Shown here piece by piece: positions 7,437 through 13,542 of a stretch of 13,542 nt of DNA. Both the position numbers and the translations under genes were made by a program. The DNA comes from Psychrobacter sp. Lineage in GTDB: Bacteria; Pseudomonadota; Gammaproteobacteria; Pseudomonadales; Moraxellaceae. Within the stretch, counting starts at the first letter, position 1, and every line of letters begins with the position of its first letter. The notes below the pieces were generated by a model. That model had not been told where the DNA came from. It saw nothing but the letters and a program-made list of their open reading frames with translations, and searched no databases. The DNA is taken from assembly GCF_030454045.1 (NCBI RefSeq), contig NZ_JAKDJE010000077.1, positions 1 through 13,542 of the forward strand, in the 5' to 3' direction.

Positions 7437-7579
7437 CTGCGTCGTCTTTCTACTTGCTACCTTTTTTACATTATCTATCAATCATTACTTTGAAATTAGA
7501 TAAGTAGTGATCAGTTCAAAATAATGAAGAGATGGCATAGCTTGCGAACCATATCTCACCATCATGAAAGGACTCAATG

Positions 7580-7880
7580 ATGAAAGTAACATTCCCTTTA
7601 GGCATACTCTTCGCGGCCTCTAGGCATACTCTTCGCGGCCTCAGTTGCGATGACTGGCTGCTCTAACAATGATCAAAATGAGCAAGCCAAAAGCGCGGAT
7701 ACCAATACAGACGATGTGACGACACTGAGATTTTCACACTTTATGACCGCCAATGACAATATCAATACCGAAGCATTGGAGCCATAGGCCAAAAAAATCG
7801 AAGAAGACTCAAAGGGCCGTTTAAAGATTGAGATTTATACGTCTGCCACTCTCAGTAAGCCGGGTGCCACCTATGATGCA
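7580..7880 (+). pseudogene. Ruined TRAP-transporter solute-binding lipoprotein (DctP family)
   Basis: After AAAGGA, the ATG at 7580 (or 7577) opens a lipoprotein signal, MKVTFPLGILFA, that continues as ASVAMTGCSNN once a 22-bp tandem duplication is ignored. The duplication is not a multiple of three and shifts the frame. Downstream, VTTLRFSHFMTANDNI, then AKKIEEDSKGRLKIEIY and LSKPGATYDA match the start of mature DctP proteins. A TAG at 7785-7787 sits where a tryptophan is usual (EP-W-AKKI), so it is probably TGG to TAG. The gene stops after roughly 90 of about 330 expected residues, next to a putative MITE end. No DctQ or DctM genes remain. The original substrate is unknown; an aromatic acid is conceivable from context. 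Confidence 0.85.
7599..7642 (+). repeat. Perfect 22-bp tandem duplication
   Basis: The 22 bases at 7599-7620 are repeated exactly at 7621-7642. They lie in the signal-peptide region of the dctP remnant and shift its frame. Two identical copies with no divergence suggest a recent event, or an assembly artefact, which should be considered. Confidence 0.9.
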
Positions 7881-7884
7881 TATG

Positions 7885-7914
7885 CTGTATTAATTTTATT
7901 AAGGTTCTACTATA
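7885..7914 (-). mobile_element. Solo end of a MITE-like element
   Basis: Read on the minus strand, this 30-base stretch fits TATAGT-N8-WATAAAA-N3-ATACA, the same pattern with the same spacing as both ends of the intact element at 9895-10036 (20 of 30 ungapped identities to one end). Only one end is present, directly against the truncated dctP remnant, which suggests that a deletion removed the rest of the element and of the gene. Confidence 0.5.
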
Positions 7915-7942
7915 GCCTATCAGCTTGTAGTTAACATTTTGG

Positions 7943-8797
7943 CTATGCTATTTGATAGCGCTGTGCGATTGCTAGTATTTGCTCAACCACGTTCTGTTGC
8001 TCACTCATTGGTAGTTGCTCTGTGGTTCCAATGATAGTAATGGCATATTCTAACGGCAGAGCCTCGCTAGCGGTTTTGTCACTACTCGCGGATAGATTAG
8101 CAGCACTATTGGCAAAATGCGGCAATATCACAGGTATCGTAATGGCATTAATACCCATGAGCATATCGCCTGTCACTGTCGCATAGCCTTGAGTACGTAT
8201 CTTGGCTTGCAGACGAGTAAAGCGTTGCCAGTCGTCTACTCCGTTTTTTTCACTTTGTGTCTGCCATTCAGCCTCGACCAATGGCTGGATGATCGTATCA
8301 GGCTGATAGCTGGCAAATAACTGCCCTGTGGCTGATGTTGTCAACGGCATGCGTGAGCCGATGCGCGTGATAATACTGATCGGACTGTCAGGCTCGACCG
8401 CCTGAATGATAATGGGCCCTTCGCTGAACCATTTAGCGATTTGCACAGCGCAATTAAACGTCTCTTTGATCTCATTGGCAACTTGAGTCAATTGCGCCAA
8501 AATATTGTTTGGATTTAAGCCAGTATGACCTAATGCTGTCAAGGCATTCACCCTATCACCCAGCCCATAGCGACCATCATCAAGCTTACGAACATAGTTT
8601 TTGCGAATGAGGCTGACCAAATAACGATGGGATTTTGCGGGATGCATCTGCATGGCCTCAGCGATATCCTTTAGCATCATAGGCTCATGGCGATCGATAA
8701 GCACATCTAGTATCGACAGCCCAATCTCGAGCGACTGAATACCCCCTTGGTTTTTGGTATTAGCGGATTGATCTAAAGCGTTTTTGGCTACTGGCAT
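7943..8797 (-). CDS. IclR-family transcriptional regulator
   Basis: A DNA-binding regulator of 284 residues. The N-terminal winged helix-turn-helix is visible: IQSLEIGLSILDVLIDRHEP, then LKDIAEAMQMHPAKSHRYLVS, LIRKNYV and DDGRYGLGDRV (about residues 19-85). The C-terminal effector domain shows IITRIGSRMPLTTSATGQLF, typical of IclR proteins (RxGxxxPLxxTAxGxxxLA), and GYATVTGDMLMGINAITIPV. Near residues 233-243 an A/S/N-rich stretch replaces the usual short loop. It diverges from maiA, suggesting control of maiA and perhaps other steps of homogentisate breakdown. The start has only a weak GAG upstream. It is one of two local regulators in this cluster. Confidence 0.92.
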   Translation of the reverse strand: MPVAKNALDQSANTKNQGGIQSLEIGLSILDVLIDRHEPMMLKDIAEAMQMHPAKSHRYLVSLIRKNYVRKLDDGRYGLGDRVNALTALGHTGLNPNNILAQLTQVANEIKETFNCAVQIAKWFSEGPIIIQAVEPDSPISIITRIGSRMPLTTSATGQLFASYQPDTIIQPLVEAEWQTQSEKNGVDDWQRFTRLQAKIRTQGYATVTGDMLMGINAITIPVILPHFANSAANLSASSDKTASEALPLEYAITIIGTTEQLPMSEQQNVVEQILAIAQRYQIA

Positions 8798-8934
8798 GAT
8801 TGGCTCGATTCTAGGGTATCTGTCTAGGTTAAAGGATATATGTCTTATAAAGTAAGGAGACTTGTTTTATAAAATTCAGCGGGGCAAACATACTTATCAC
8901 TCACTCACAATTTCTCATAATAAGGATATAAACA
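8798..8934. promoter_or_regulatory. Divergent iclR / maiA control region
   Basis: This 137-bp gap holds two TTATAA words (8845-8850 and 8867-8872) spaced 22 bases, about two helical turns, and TCTAGG repeated near 8811 and 8824. A full -35/-10 pair could not be assigned with confidence for either gene. The maiA ribosome binding site AAGGA lies eight bases before its ATG. Confidence 0.35.
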
Positions 8935-9585
8935 ATGATGACACTTTACGGTTATTTTCGCAGTGGTACTTCTCACCGTACCCGTATTGCCTTGAATTTA
9001 AAAGGCTTAGATTATGATGATATCGCGATCAATCTGGCACAAGATGAGCAGTTAGAAGCAGCCTTTAGAGCGATAAACCCGCAAGGGTTGGTGCCTGTCC
9101 TACAAGCAGATGACTTAGTATTATATCAAAGTCCAGCCATCTTGGAGTGGTTAGAAGAAGCCTACCCTGAGCACGCTTTATTACCCGAAGATGCCGCTGG
9201 TCGCATGCATGTACGGGCGCTGAGCGCGATGATCGGCTGCGATATCCATCCGATCAATAACCGCCGCATTTTACAGTATTTACGTCATGAGCTGGCAGCG
9301 GATGAACAACAAATCATTGCATGGTGCAATCGTTGGATCAGTGAAGGGTTTGCAGCGTTAGAGACACGGTTGGCAGCAGATAAAGACCGTGGACAGTTCT
9401 GCTATGGTGATACGCCAAGTTTTGCAGATTGTTATCTGATCCCGCAGGTTTCTTCTGCGCGGCGCTTTAAGGTAGACCTAACTCCTTATCCCAATATCGT
9501 CGCTATTGATGCACACTGCCGCAGCCTAAAAGCTTTTGTAGATGCAGATCCTATGGTGCAGCCTGATGCGCCAAAACATGCATAA
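8935..9585 (+). CDS. maiA: Maleylacetoacetate isomerase (zeta-class glutathione transferase)
   Basis: This enzyme uses glutathione to isomerise maleylacetoacetate to fumarylacetoacetate, feeding FahA. The 216 residues are of family length. The N-terminal thioredoxin-like domain has YFRSGTSHRTRIALNLKGL (the active-site loop, SSCxxR in most members, here S-G-T-S-H-R), NPQGLVPVL and YQSPAILEWLEE. The C-terminal helical domain has CDIHPINNRRILQYL and SFADCYLIPQV. Relatives often carry a cysteine in the loop; here threonine replaces it, though the serine and arginine that matter most are kept. The start may be the first or second of two adjacent ATGs. It is separated from fahA by the dctP ruin and iclR. 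Confidence 0.95.
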   Translation: MMTLYGYFRSGTSHRTRIALNLKGLDYDDIAINLAQDEQLEAAFRAINPQGLVPVLQADDLVLYQSPAILEWLEEAYPEHALLPEDAAGRMHVRALSAMIGCDIHPINNRRILQYLRHELAADEQQIIAWCNRWISEGFAALETRLAADKDRGQFCYGDTPSFADCYLIPQVSSARRFKVDLTPYPNIVAIDAHCRSLKAFVDADPMVQPDAPKHA

Positions 9586-9699
9586 ATATCAATATATTAA
9601 AACAGGACTTAATAAGGACATTATTATGTTAACTGTTGATTGTAAATGATATCGACTCTCAACTTCCCTATTACTTGCAGTTTCTTTACAAGGATTCGT

Positions 9700-9753
9700 A
9701 TGAAACATACTACAAAAGCATTAATAGCAGCCATGGCATTTTTCGCTTGCTGA
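9700..9753 (+). pseudogene. Cut-off start of a secreted-protein gene
   Basis: AAGGA lies five bases before an ATG that opens MKHTTKALIAAMAFFAC and then hits TGA at 9751-9753. The peptide looks like the beginning of a signal sequence (basic N-terminus, hydrophobic core). Beyond that point the DNA is antisense adhesin sequence, so the gene was probably truncated by a deletion joining it to the adhesin ruin. A second tiny frame with a ribosome binding site, MLTVDCK, lies at 9627-9650. What gene it was cannot be told. Confidence 0.5.
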
Positions 9754-9894
9754 AGCACCGATGCCAAAGGCAGAAGACGCAACACCAGATGACGATGACT
9801 GCACACCAATTGCGGTAGATAATGCACCTTTAGATAATGCCTTTGCTCCAATAGCGATGGAGGCGGCGGCGCCTGATTCGGTATTAATCTTATA

Positions 9895-10036
9895 TAGTGA
9901 ATTCAGTATAAAAACGATACAGTGGGACTGGGATAAATTTTTCGCAGCCTCTGTCTGCGTAGGCACAGCACGCAAGGAAAATTTAGACCAGTTCTACCTT
10001 GATATATAATGTATCTGTTTTATTTAGGATTGACTA
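9895..10036. mobile_element. 142-bp MITE inserted in the adhesin gene
   Basis: The ends are imperfect inverted repeats, TAGTGAATTC at left and TAGTCAATCC (reverse complement) at right, flanked by TA on both sides (9893-9894 and 10037-10038). Both ends also fit TATAGT-N8-WATAAAA-N3-ATACA, and inner parts are inverted too (GACTGG-GA-TAAATT and AACTGGTCTAAATT). Removing the element with one TA copy restores the adhesin frame as PRYKINTESGAAASIAIG. It has no transposase. TA targets and TATAGT-like ends recall IS630/Tc1-mariner derivatives and Neisseria Correia elements; relationship is inferred. Confidence 0.75.
9982..10010 (+). promoter_or_regulatory. Outward-facing promoter inside the MITE
   Basis: TTTAGA and a perfect TATAAT are spaced by exactly 17 bases. 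It points out of the right end of the element, so it would transcribe antisense through the 5' half of the adhesin ruin. Correia-type elements are known to carry such promoters. Confidence 0.5.
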
Positions 10037-10786
10037 TAACGAGGTGTTTCAACCAGATCACGACCTGTGTAGGAGAAAAAAGTAGTATTGACATCGCCGC
10101 CATTGAGGGTGGATGCTGAGGTTCCATCGATATTGGCTTTTGAGGCATCATCTAGATCATCGCCGCCAATAGCGATAGAAGAATGCCCTTTTGACACAAC
10201 GTTTGCACCGATGGCGATGGATTGCTCTCCACTAGCTACGGTGTTCTGACCACTTTGACCACTACCTATTGCAATGGCTTGCCCGCCATTAGCACTAGCA
10301 TTACCGCCCATCGCCATAGCATTGGGTCCGGTTGCGCCATCGTTGTTGACATTGCCAATAGCGGTTGAATTAACACTATAGTACTTGGTTTTGTTAGCGG
10401 CGACGGTCTTAGCTAAGTTATCTAACTGTGAGCCATTCACTGCATCTTTACTTGTAGAGTTGATTGCCCCATTAGCGACATTGATTATTTTGTTATTGCC
10501 GTTATTAGCCCAAGTGCTATGGCACTTAAGCGTAATGTCTTGATAGCAGTGGATGTGGTATTGATAGTAGCGTTAGCGCTAACACTAGATTTGGAAGATT
10601 TGCCACGCCCTTTTGCGTATTCACCGACTGCGGTAAAACAATTTAAGGCTTCATTCCAGATAACTTTATAGATGCGGTTCATGATGTATACTCCCTTACA
10701 GATTTGTCAGATTTAAAAAGTCAGAAATAAAATCTATGGTGCAAGAGAGTCGATATGACCAAATAAAACGAGTTATGAATTAGAGA

Positions 10787-10913
10787 TCATGCAGCCTTTT
10801 GAAGTGTTACTGGTTTCAGTTTTTGAGAAATAAGACGTTTCTTTTGTATAGAATATGAAACATCAATCCATGAAAAGTATCTACTGATACGTTGAGCTTT
10901 TTCCTCATGATAA
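10787..10913 (-). other. Unidentified open-frame fragment
   Basis: Just beyond the kinase stop codon a minus-strand frame reads HEEKAQRISRYFSW, then IDVSYSIQKKRLISQKLKPV and TLQKAA before TGA at 10789-10787. It is rich in lysine and arginine and resembles a real protein C-terminus more than random sequence, but no start codon or ribosome binding site precedes it. It may be the tail of a deleted gene. The rest of the gap 10683-10919 holds the adhesin ribosome binding site and nothing else I can name. Confidence 0.25.
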
Positions 10914-10919
10914 ATTTTA

Positions 10920-12395
10920 CTATTTAATCGGTAATACTATCTGCACCACCAATCCCAACGCCCCGTCTTGTCGGTTATAAGCGTTGATAGATCCCCTGTG
11001 TGCCATCACGACAGCATGAACAATGGCCAGCCCCAACCCATAACCGCCCGTATCACGATGACGAGCTGTGTCGAGACGGACAAATGGTTGAAAAATACGT
11101 TCTAGATCCTCATCCGCGACGCCGCCACCCTCATCCGTGATGGTAATCTGAATCGCAGGCATCTTATTATCTATCTGCACGGCTGTCATCTCAGCGATGA
11201 CTGTTGAGCCCGCTGCCGTATGCATAAAAGCGTTGCGAACGACATTCTCAAGTGCACTATGCAGCTGCTCTTGATTGCCTTGTACTGTCCAAGCGCTTTT
11301 TAAATCATTGGAAAATGAGAATTCAGGTGGTTGCCACTGCCATCTCACCTCTTTATGCTGAAACTCAAAACACACATCCTGCCCGATGTCACTGATAATC
11401 TCGGACAAATCAACAGCTTCGCTCTCCAAATTATCAATCGTATATTGCTGCATTTGTAGAGACTGAATATGAATGATTTGTTCAATCAGCTCATTCATCC
11501 GTGCAGACTCTTTGTCAATTCGGTCTAAATAACGATGAGCATTGGGAGCAAAATCACGAGTCAGCTCAGTTGCCACATCGAGACGCGCGAGCGGTGAGCG
11601 CAACTCATGCGAGATATCACTGAGCATCTGCTTACGTGCCAGCTCACTATCAGCCAGTCTCGTTGACAAATGAGCCACATCTTTGGCCAGTAATCCCAGC
11701 TCATCATCACCCATGTTGGATAGCGCTGGATTGGCTTGATAATCTCCATCAATCATACGGTGAACCGTACTTTGAACACGGCCAATACGCTGAGTCAACG
11801 TACGGCTAAGCCAGACACAAACCAATACACTAAAAGCAATAATCAATAGCAAACGTAGGGGGAAATTACCATGCTGTATCTCTACTACGTCTGCAAAACG
11901 TAGATGCGGGCGCAACTGTATGATGACTGATTGTCCATCAGGCAGTTCAACCGAGATATCTGCCAGCTCAGGACGCGCATCAATATCCGCTATCGCAGCA
12001 CTGGTCGACATTATTGGTTTTAAGATTTCGTGCAAAACAGAAGGCTGTTTTGTGGGTATTTCATCATTCAGATTGCTTGGTTTATTATCGTAAGCTCTAG
12101 GCGGTGGCGGCAGTGGTTGCTGCATGGCACGTTCCATCGACTGCTGGCCGCTTTGCCCACGTCCTTGCGTGCGCTCGTCTCTATCTCGATAACGCGGAAA
12201 TATAATAGCGCCTTGCTCATCGTAGACTCTGATTTGACTCATGAGGCGTCGATCTTGACGATACATCTGCCTGACAGCTATCAAATCACCCACTCGCAGC
12301 GCATCGACCATCTCTTGACGTTGAATTAATAGACTCTCAATTTGTACGTCCATACGAGCCGTTAGCTCTTTTTCAGCCAGCCAGCGCTCCACCAT
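10920..12395 (-). CDS. CpxA-like sensor histidine kinase, amino end cut off by an in-frame stop
   Basis: This would autophosphorylate and pass phosphate to the adjacent regulator. In the full 531-codon frame (from 12515) the order is: first membrane segment LFWRLFLSLLLTILITSLLS (about 20-39), a periplasmic domain with a proline/arginine-rich loop, second segment LRLLLIIAFSVLVCVWL (about 220-236), HAMP, then LSDISHELRSPLARLD with phospho-accepting H303, N-box ENVVRNAFMHT (N428), and ATP-lid motifs DEGGG and GYGLGLA. A TGA at codon 17 separates the translationally coupled start from all of this. The coordinates here begin at the next in-frame ATG, MVERWLAEKEL, which lacks the first membrane segment and has no convincing ribosome binding site. 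Sensing is therefore probably lost, or the protein is made only by readthrough. Confidence 0.85.
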   Translation of the reverse strand: MVERWLAEKELTARMDVQIESLLIQRQEMVDALRVGDLIAVRQMYRQDRRLMSQIRVYDEQGAIIFPRYRDRDERTQGRGQSGQQSMERAMQQPLPPPPRAYDNKPSNLNDEIPTKQPSVLHEILKPIMSTSAAIADIDARPELADISVELPDGQSVIIQLRPHLRFADVVEIQHGNFPLRLLLIIAFSVLVCVWLSRTLTQRIGRVQSTVHRMIDGDYQANPALSNMGDDELGLLAKDVAHLSTRLADSELARKQMLSDISHELRSPLARLDVATELTRDFAPNAHRYLDRIDKESARMNELIEQIIHIQSLQMQQYTIDNLESEAVDLSEIISDIGQDVCFEFQHKEVRWQWQPPEFSFSNDLKSAWTVQGNQEQLHSALENVVRNAFMHTAAGSTVIAEMTAVQIDNKMPAIQITITDEGGGVADEDLERIFQPFVRLDTARHRDTGGYGLGLAIVHAVVMAHRGSINAYNRQDGALGLVVQIVLPIK

Positions 12396-12464
12396 AATGG
12401 ATAACAGTGAGGTAATTAGTATCGTCAGTAATAGACTCAGGAATAAACGCCAAAACAGCGTGAT

Positions 12465-12515
12465 TCACACTTTGAATTTCGGTGATTTGACGGACTTACT
12501 GGAAGTTTTTATCAT
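12465..12515 (-). pseudogene. 5' stub of the kinase gene with premature TGA
   Basis: The ATG at 12515-12513 overlaps the regulator's TAA stop (TAATG), a standard coupling arrangement. It encodes MIKTSSKSVKSPKFKV and then TGA (12467-12465). The same frame continues without another stop as ITLFWRLFLSLLL into the kinase. A CGA arginine codon changed to TGA by one C-to-T transition explains it; R before ITLFWR fits a basic cytoplasmic end. Confidence 0.8.
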
Positions 12516-13201
12516 TAGAGCACCAGTTGATAGCCTTTACCGCGCACCGCTTTTATTGGTTCGTCATGAAAAGGCTGAAGTTTCTTGCGCAGGCGAGACA
12601 CGTGCACATCGAGGCTACGATCAAAGGGCTGTAACTCGCGCTGCAAGACATTCTCTGACAGCCATGCTTTGCTAACCACATCTCCTTTTTGCTTGAGCAG
12701 CGCCACGAGTAAGTCAAACTCTGTTCCCGTCACTTGTAGCGCCACACCATCTATTTCACAAACACGCTGATTTTGATCAAGATGCAAGCGGCTCTCTGGT
12801 AGCGGCGTATGCTCAGACGTGGTCGTGTTGGTACGCTTAATCACAGCATTGATACGCGCCAGTAGTTCGCGGGGGTTACAGGGCTTGGTGATATAATCGT
12901 CAGCGCCCAGCTCCAAACCAATAATACGATCAATCTCCTCACCCTTTGCCGTCAGCATAATCACAGGGATATCACTGATATTTGGCAGTTGCCGCAGCAC
13001 ACTTAGCCCATCTATTTTTGGCATCATGATATCGAGAACGAGCAAATCATAAGCGGAATCATCGTGCGCCACCGCTTTTAATCGCTGTATAACCGCCGCA
13101 TCATCATGGACACAGTCGCAATGAATACCATGGTTGTGCAAATACTCTTGTAGTAACTGAGTCAATTCTTCGTCATCATCACCTATCAATATATTTGGCA
13201 C
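12515..13201 (-). CDS. OmpR/PhoB-family response regulator, CpxR-like
   Basis: A two-domain transcription factor of 228 residues. The receiver domain has the acidic cluster GDDDEE (about 7-12), phospho-accepting D57 in LLVLDIMMPKIDGL, T84 in VIMLTAKGEEIDR and K106 in DDYITKPCNPREL; the IGLELGADDY stretch resembles CpxR. The C-terminal winged-helix domain shows VTGTEFDLLVALLKQKGDVV, RSLDVHVSRLRKKL and VRGKGYQLVL. I chose the GTG at 13201 because AGGAGG sits five bases upstream; the GTG at 13207 overlaps that site. The kinase follows with a 1-base overlap of start and stop. Direct repeats upstream suggest autoregulation. Its kinase is interrupted, so it may be uncontrolled or driven by other phosphate donors. 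Confidence 0.93.
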   Translation of the reverse strand: MPNILIGDDDEELTQLLQEYLHNHGIHCDCVHDDAAVIQRLKAVAHDDSAYDLLVLDIMMPKIDGLSVLRQLPNISDIPVIMLTAKGEEIDRIIGLELGADDYITKPCNPRELLARINAVIKRTNTTTSEHTPLPESRLHLDQNQRVCEIDGVALQVTGTEFDLLVALLKQKGDVVSKAWLSENVLQRELQPFDRSLDVHVSRLRKKLQPFHDEPIKAVRGKGYQLVL

Positions 13202-13287
13202 ACTCACCTCCTTTCCATGATTTTAATTGGCTTTTATTCATTTACTTGCCCATATTATCAGGCAAGCGCGTGTCAATTCGCTATAAA

Positions 13288-13327
13288 CGTTACCTTTCTT
13301 AATACTTCATAAATGTTCGTAACCTTT
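13288..13327. promoter_or_regulatory. Direct-repeat operator candidate upstream of the response regulator
   Basis: CGTTACCTTT (13288-13297) and CGTAACCTTT (13318-13327) differ at one base and are exactly 30 bases apart, about three helical turns. On the minus strand they lie just upstream of a perfect TTGACA (13276-13271), a likely -35 box, though its -10 box (near 13254-13249) is poor. OmpR-family regulators bind direct repeats in such positions. Confidence 0.5.
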
Positions 13328-13416
13328 AACTGCCGTAAGATAGCTTCTATCAACCGCAAGACCTGCACTTTTAAGATGACTAATCACAACGATTAATAGC
13401 GCTTAGAATGCGATGC

Positions 13417-13445
13417 TTGCAAGATAAGACTTTAGTGTTTACTTA
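13417..13445 (+). promoter_or_regulatory. Possible promoter of the divergent interrupted gene
   Basis: TTGCAA and TACTTA are 17 bases apart, 31 bases before the ATG at 13477. The -35 box is fair and the -10 box weak. The rest of 13202-13476 holds no gene; it is the divergent control region. Confidence 0.3.
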
Positions 13446-13476
13446 ACCAAACTCACTGTAATTAAAGGATGTCATC

Positions 13477-13488
13477 ATGAAAAAATTA
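13477..13488 (+). pseudogene. Gene start interrupted after about four codons by an insertion sequence
   Basis: AAAGGA lies seven bases before an ATG reading M-K-K-L, typical of an exported protein's signal sequence. The next base begins an insertion-sequence end, and the hybrid frame stops as MKKLGAVLDN. The gene is divergent from the response regulator and near its putative operator, so it may have been a regulated target. Its remainder lies outside the window, if it survives. Confidence 0.5.
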
Positions 13489-13542
13489 GGGGCTGTCCTA
13501 GATAACTAGTTCAAACCCTGTTTAACCCATTGTTTTAATTGT
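13489..13542. mobile_element. Terminus of an insertion sequence with transposase C-terminus
   Basis: The stretch starts GGGGCTGTCCTAGATAAC, like a terminal inverted repeat, directly after a truncated gene start. On the minus strand a frame enters from the window edge and ends ...QLKQWVKQGLN at a TAG (13508-13506), 17 bases inside the element end, as transposase genes usually do. The family cannot be fixed from 54 bases; an IS5-like DDE element is possible. Confidence 0.6.

Larger units (their letters stand above)
9751..10682 (-). pseudogene. Broken trimeric autotransporter adhesin (YadA-like)
   Basis: From 10682, after a strong AAGGGAG, the frame reads MNRIYKVIWNEALNCFTAVG, the extended signal peptide region (ESPR) of type V secreted adhesins, then a hydrophobic segment LRLSAIALGLI. 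It stops at 10485-10487. The continuation is in another frame: a neck-like INVANGAINSTSKDAVNGSQ (about 10430-10490), then YadA head repeats such as AIAIGSGQSGQN, SIAIGANVVSKGHS and SIAIGG to 10039. After a MITE, more head repeats (SIAIGAKALSKGALSTAIG, SSAFGIGASAS) run to about 9751. No stalk or C-terminal beta-barrel anchor remains, so it cannot be displayed. ESPR abutting a neck in a shifted frame points to an internal deletion. Confidence 0.85.

Noticed and set aside
7599..7642. Possible CRISPR-like or regulatory repeat
   Set aside because: There are just two abutting copies with no spacer, within a coding remnant; it is a simple tandem duplication.
9721..9975. Minus-strand open frame read as one small protein
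   Set aside because: Its first 29 or so residues are translated MITE sequence and its last few are antisense to another gene start; only the middle is real adhesin.
9761..10009. Plus-strand open frame of 82 codons across the adhesin and MITE
   Set aside because: It is the reverse complement of YadA head repeats joined to MITE sequence; no family resemblance and no ribosome binding site.
12030..12329. Plus-strand open frame of 99 codons inside the kinase gene
   Set aside because: It is a shadow of a well-supported kinase on the other strand, without ribosome binding site or recognisable domain.

Overview
The window looks like a chromosomal segment of a gammaproteobacterium of the Moraxellaceae, most likely Psychrobacter. 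That rests on moderate GC, gene content, Psychrobacter/Acinetobacter-like protein sequences and an AT-rich miniature element; no 16S or other marker is present, so the genus is an inference.

Positions 1-9585 hold a split phenylalanine/tyrosine catabolic cluster. phhB and phhA (minus) make tyrosine from phenylalanine and recycle the pterin cofactor. hppD (minus) makes homogentisate and is divergent from a LysR-type regulator (plus). An aromatic/aspartate-type aminotransferase (plus) has its own promoter and terminator. fahA plus a VOC-superfamily metalloenzyme form a plus-strand pair, and maiA (plus) is divergent from an IclR-type regulator (minus). Every step from phenylalanine to fumarate and acetoacetate is present except the cupin-type homogentisate 1,2-dioxygenase HmgA. 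The VOC protein next to fahA carries the residue pattern of type I extradiol ring-cleaving dioxygenases, so it is the leading candidate for a non-homologous homogentisate dioxygenase. This is the most interesting hypothesis in the window.

Positions 7437-7942 hold the ruin of a TRAP-transporter solute-binding lipoprotein gene (dctP family). It has a 22-bp tandem duplication, a nonsense codon and a truncation beside what looks like one end of a miniature inverted-repeat element (MITE).

Positions 9586-10919 are a decayed accessory region. It contains a cut-off signal-peptide gene start (plus) and a broken trimeric autotransporter adhesin (minus; ESPR signal, neck and YadA-type head repeats, no membrane anchor). 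The adhesin is split by an intact 142-bp MITE flanked by TA, which carries a good outward-facing promoter. An unidentified open-frame fragment follows.

Positions 10920-13542 hold a CpxR/CpxA-like two-component pair (minus, translationally coupled by TAATG). The kinase has an in-frame TGA at codon 17, just before its first membrane segment. Upstream lie a 30-bp-spaced direct repeat that may be an operator, and a divergent gene cut after about four codons by an insertion sequence that runs off the window. Overall, an intact catabolic core is surrounded by genes recently broken by point mutation, deletion and small mobile elements.
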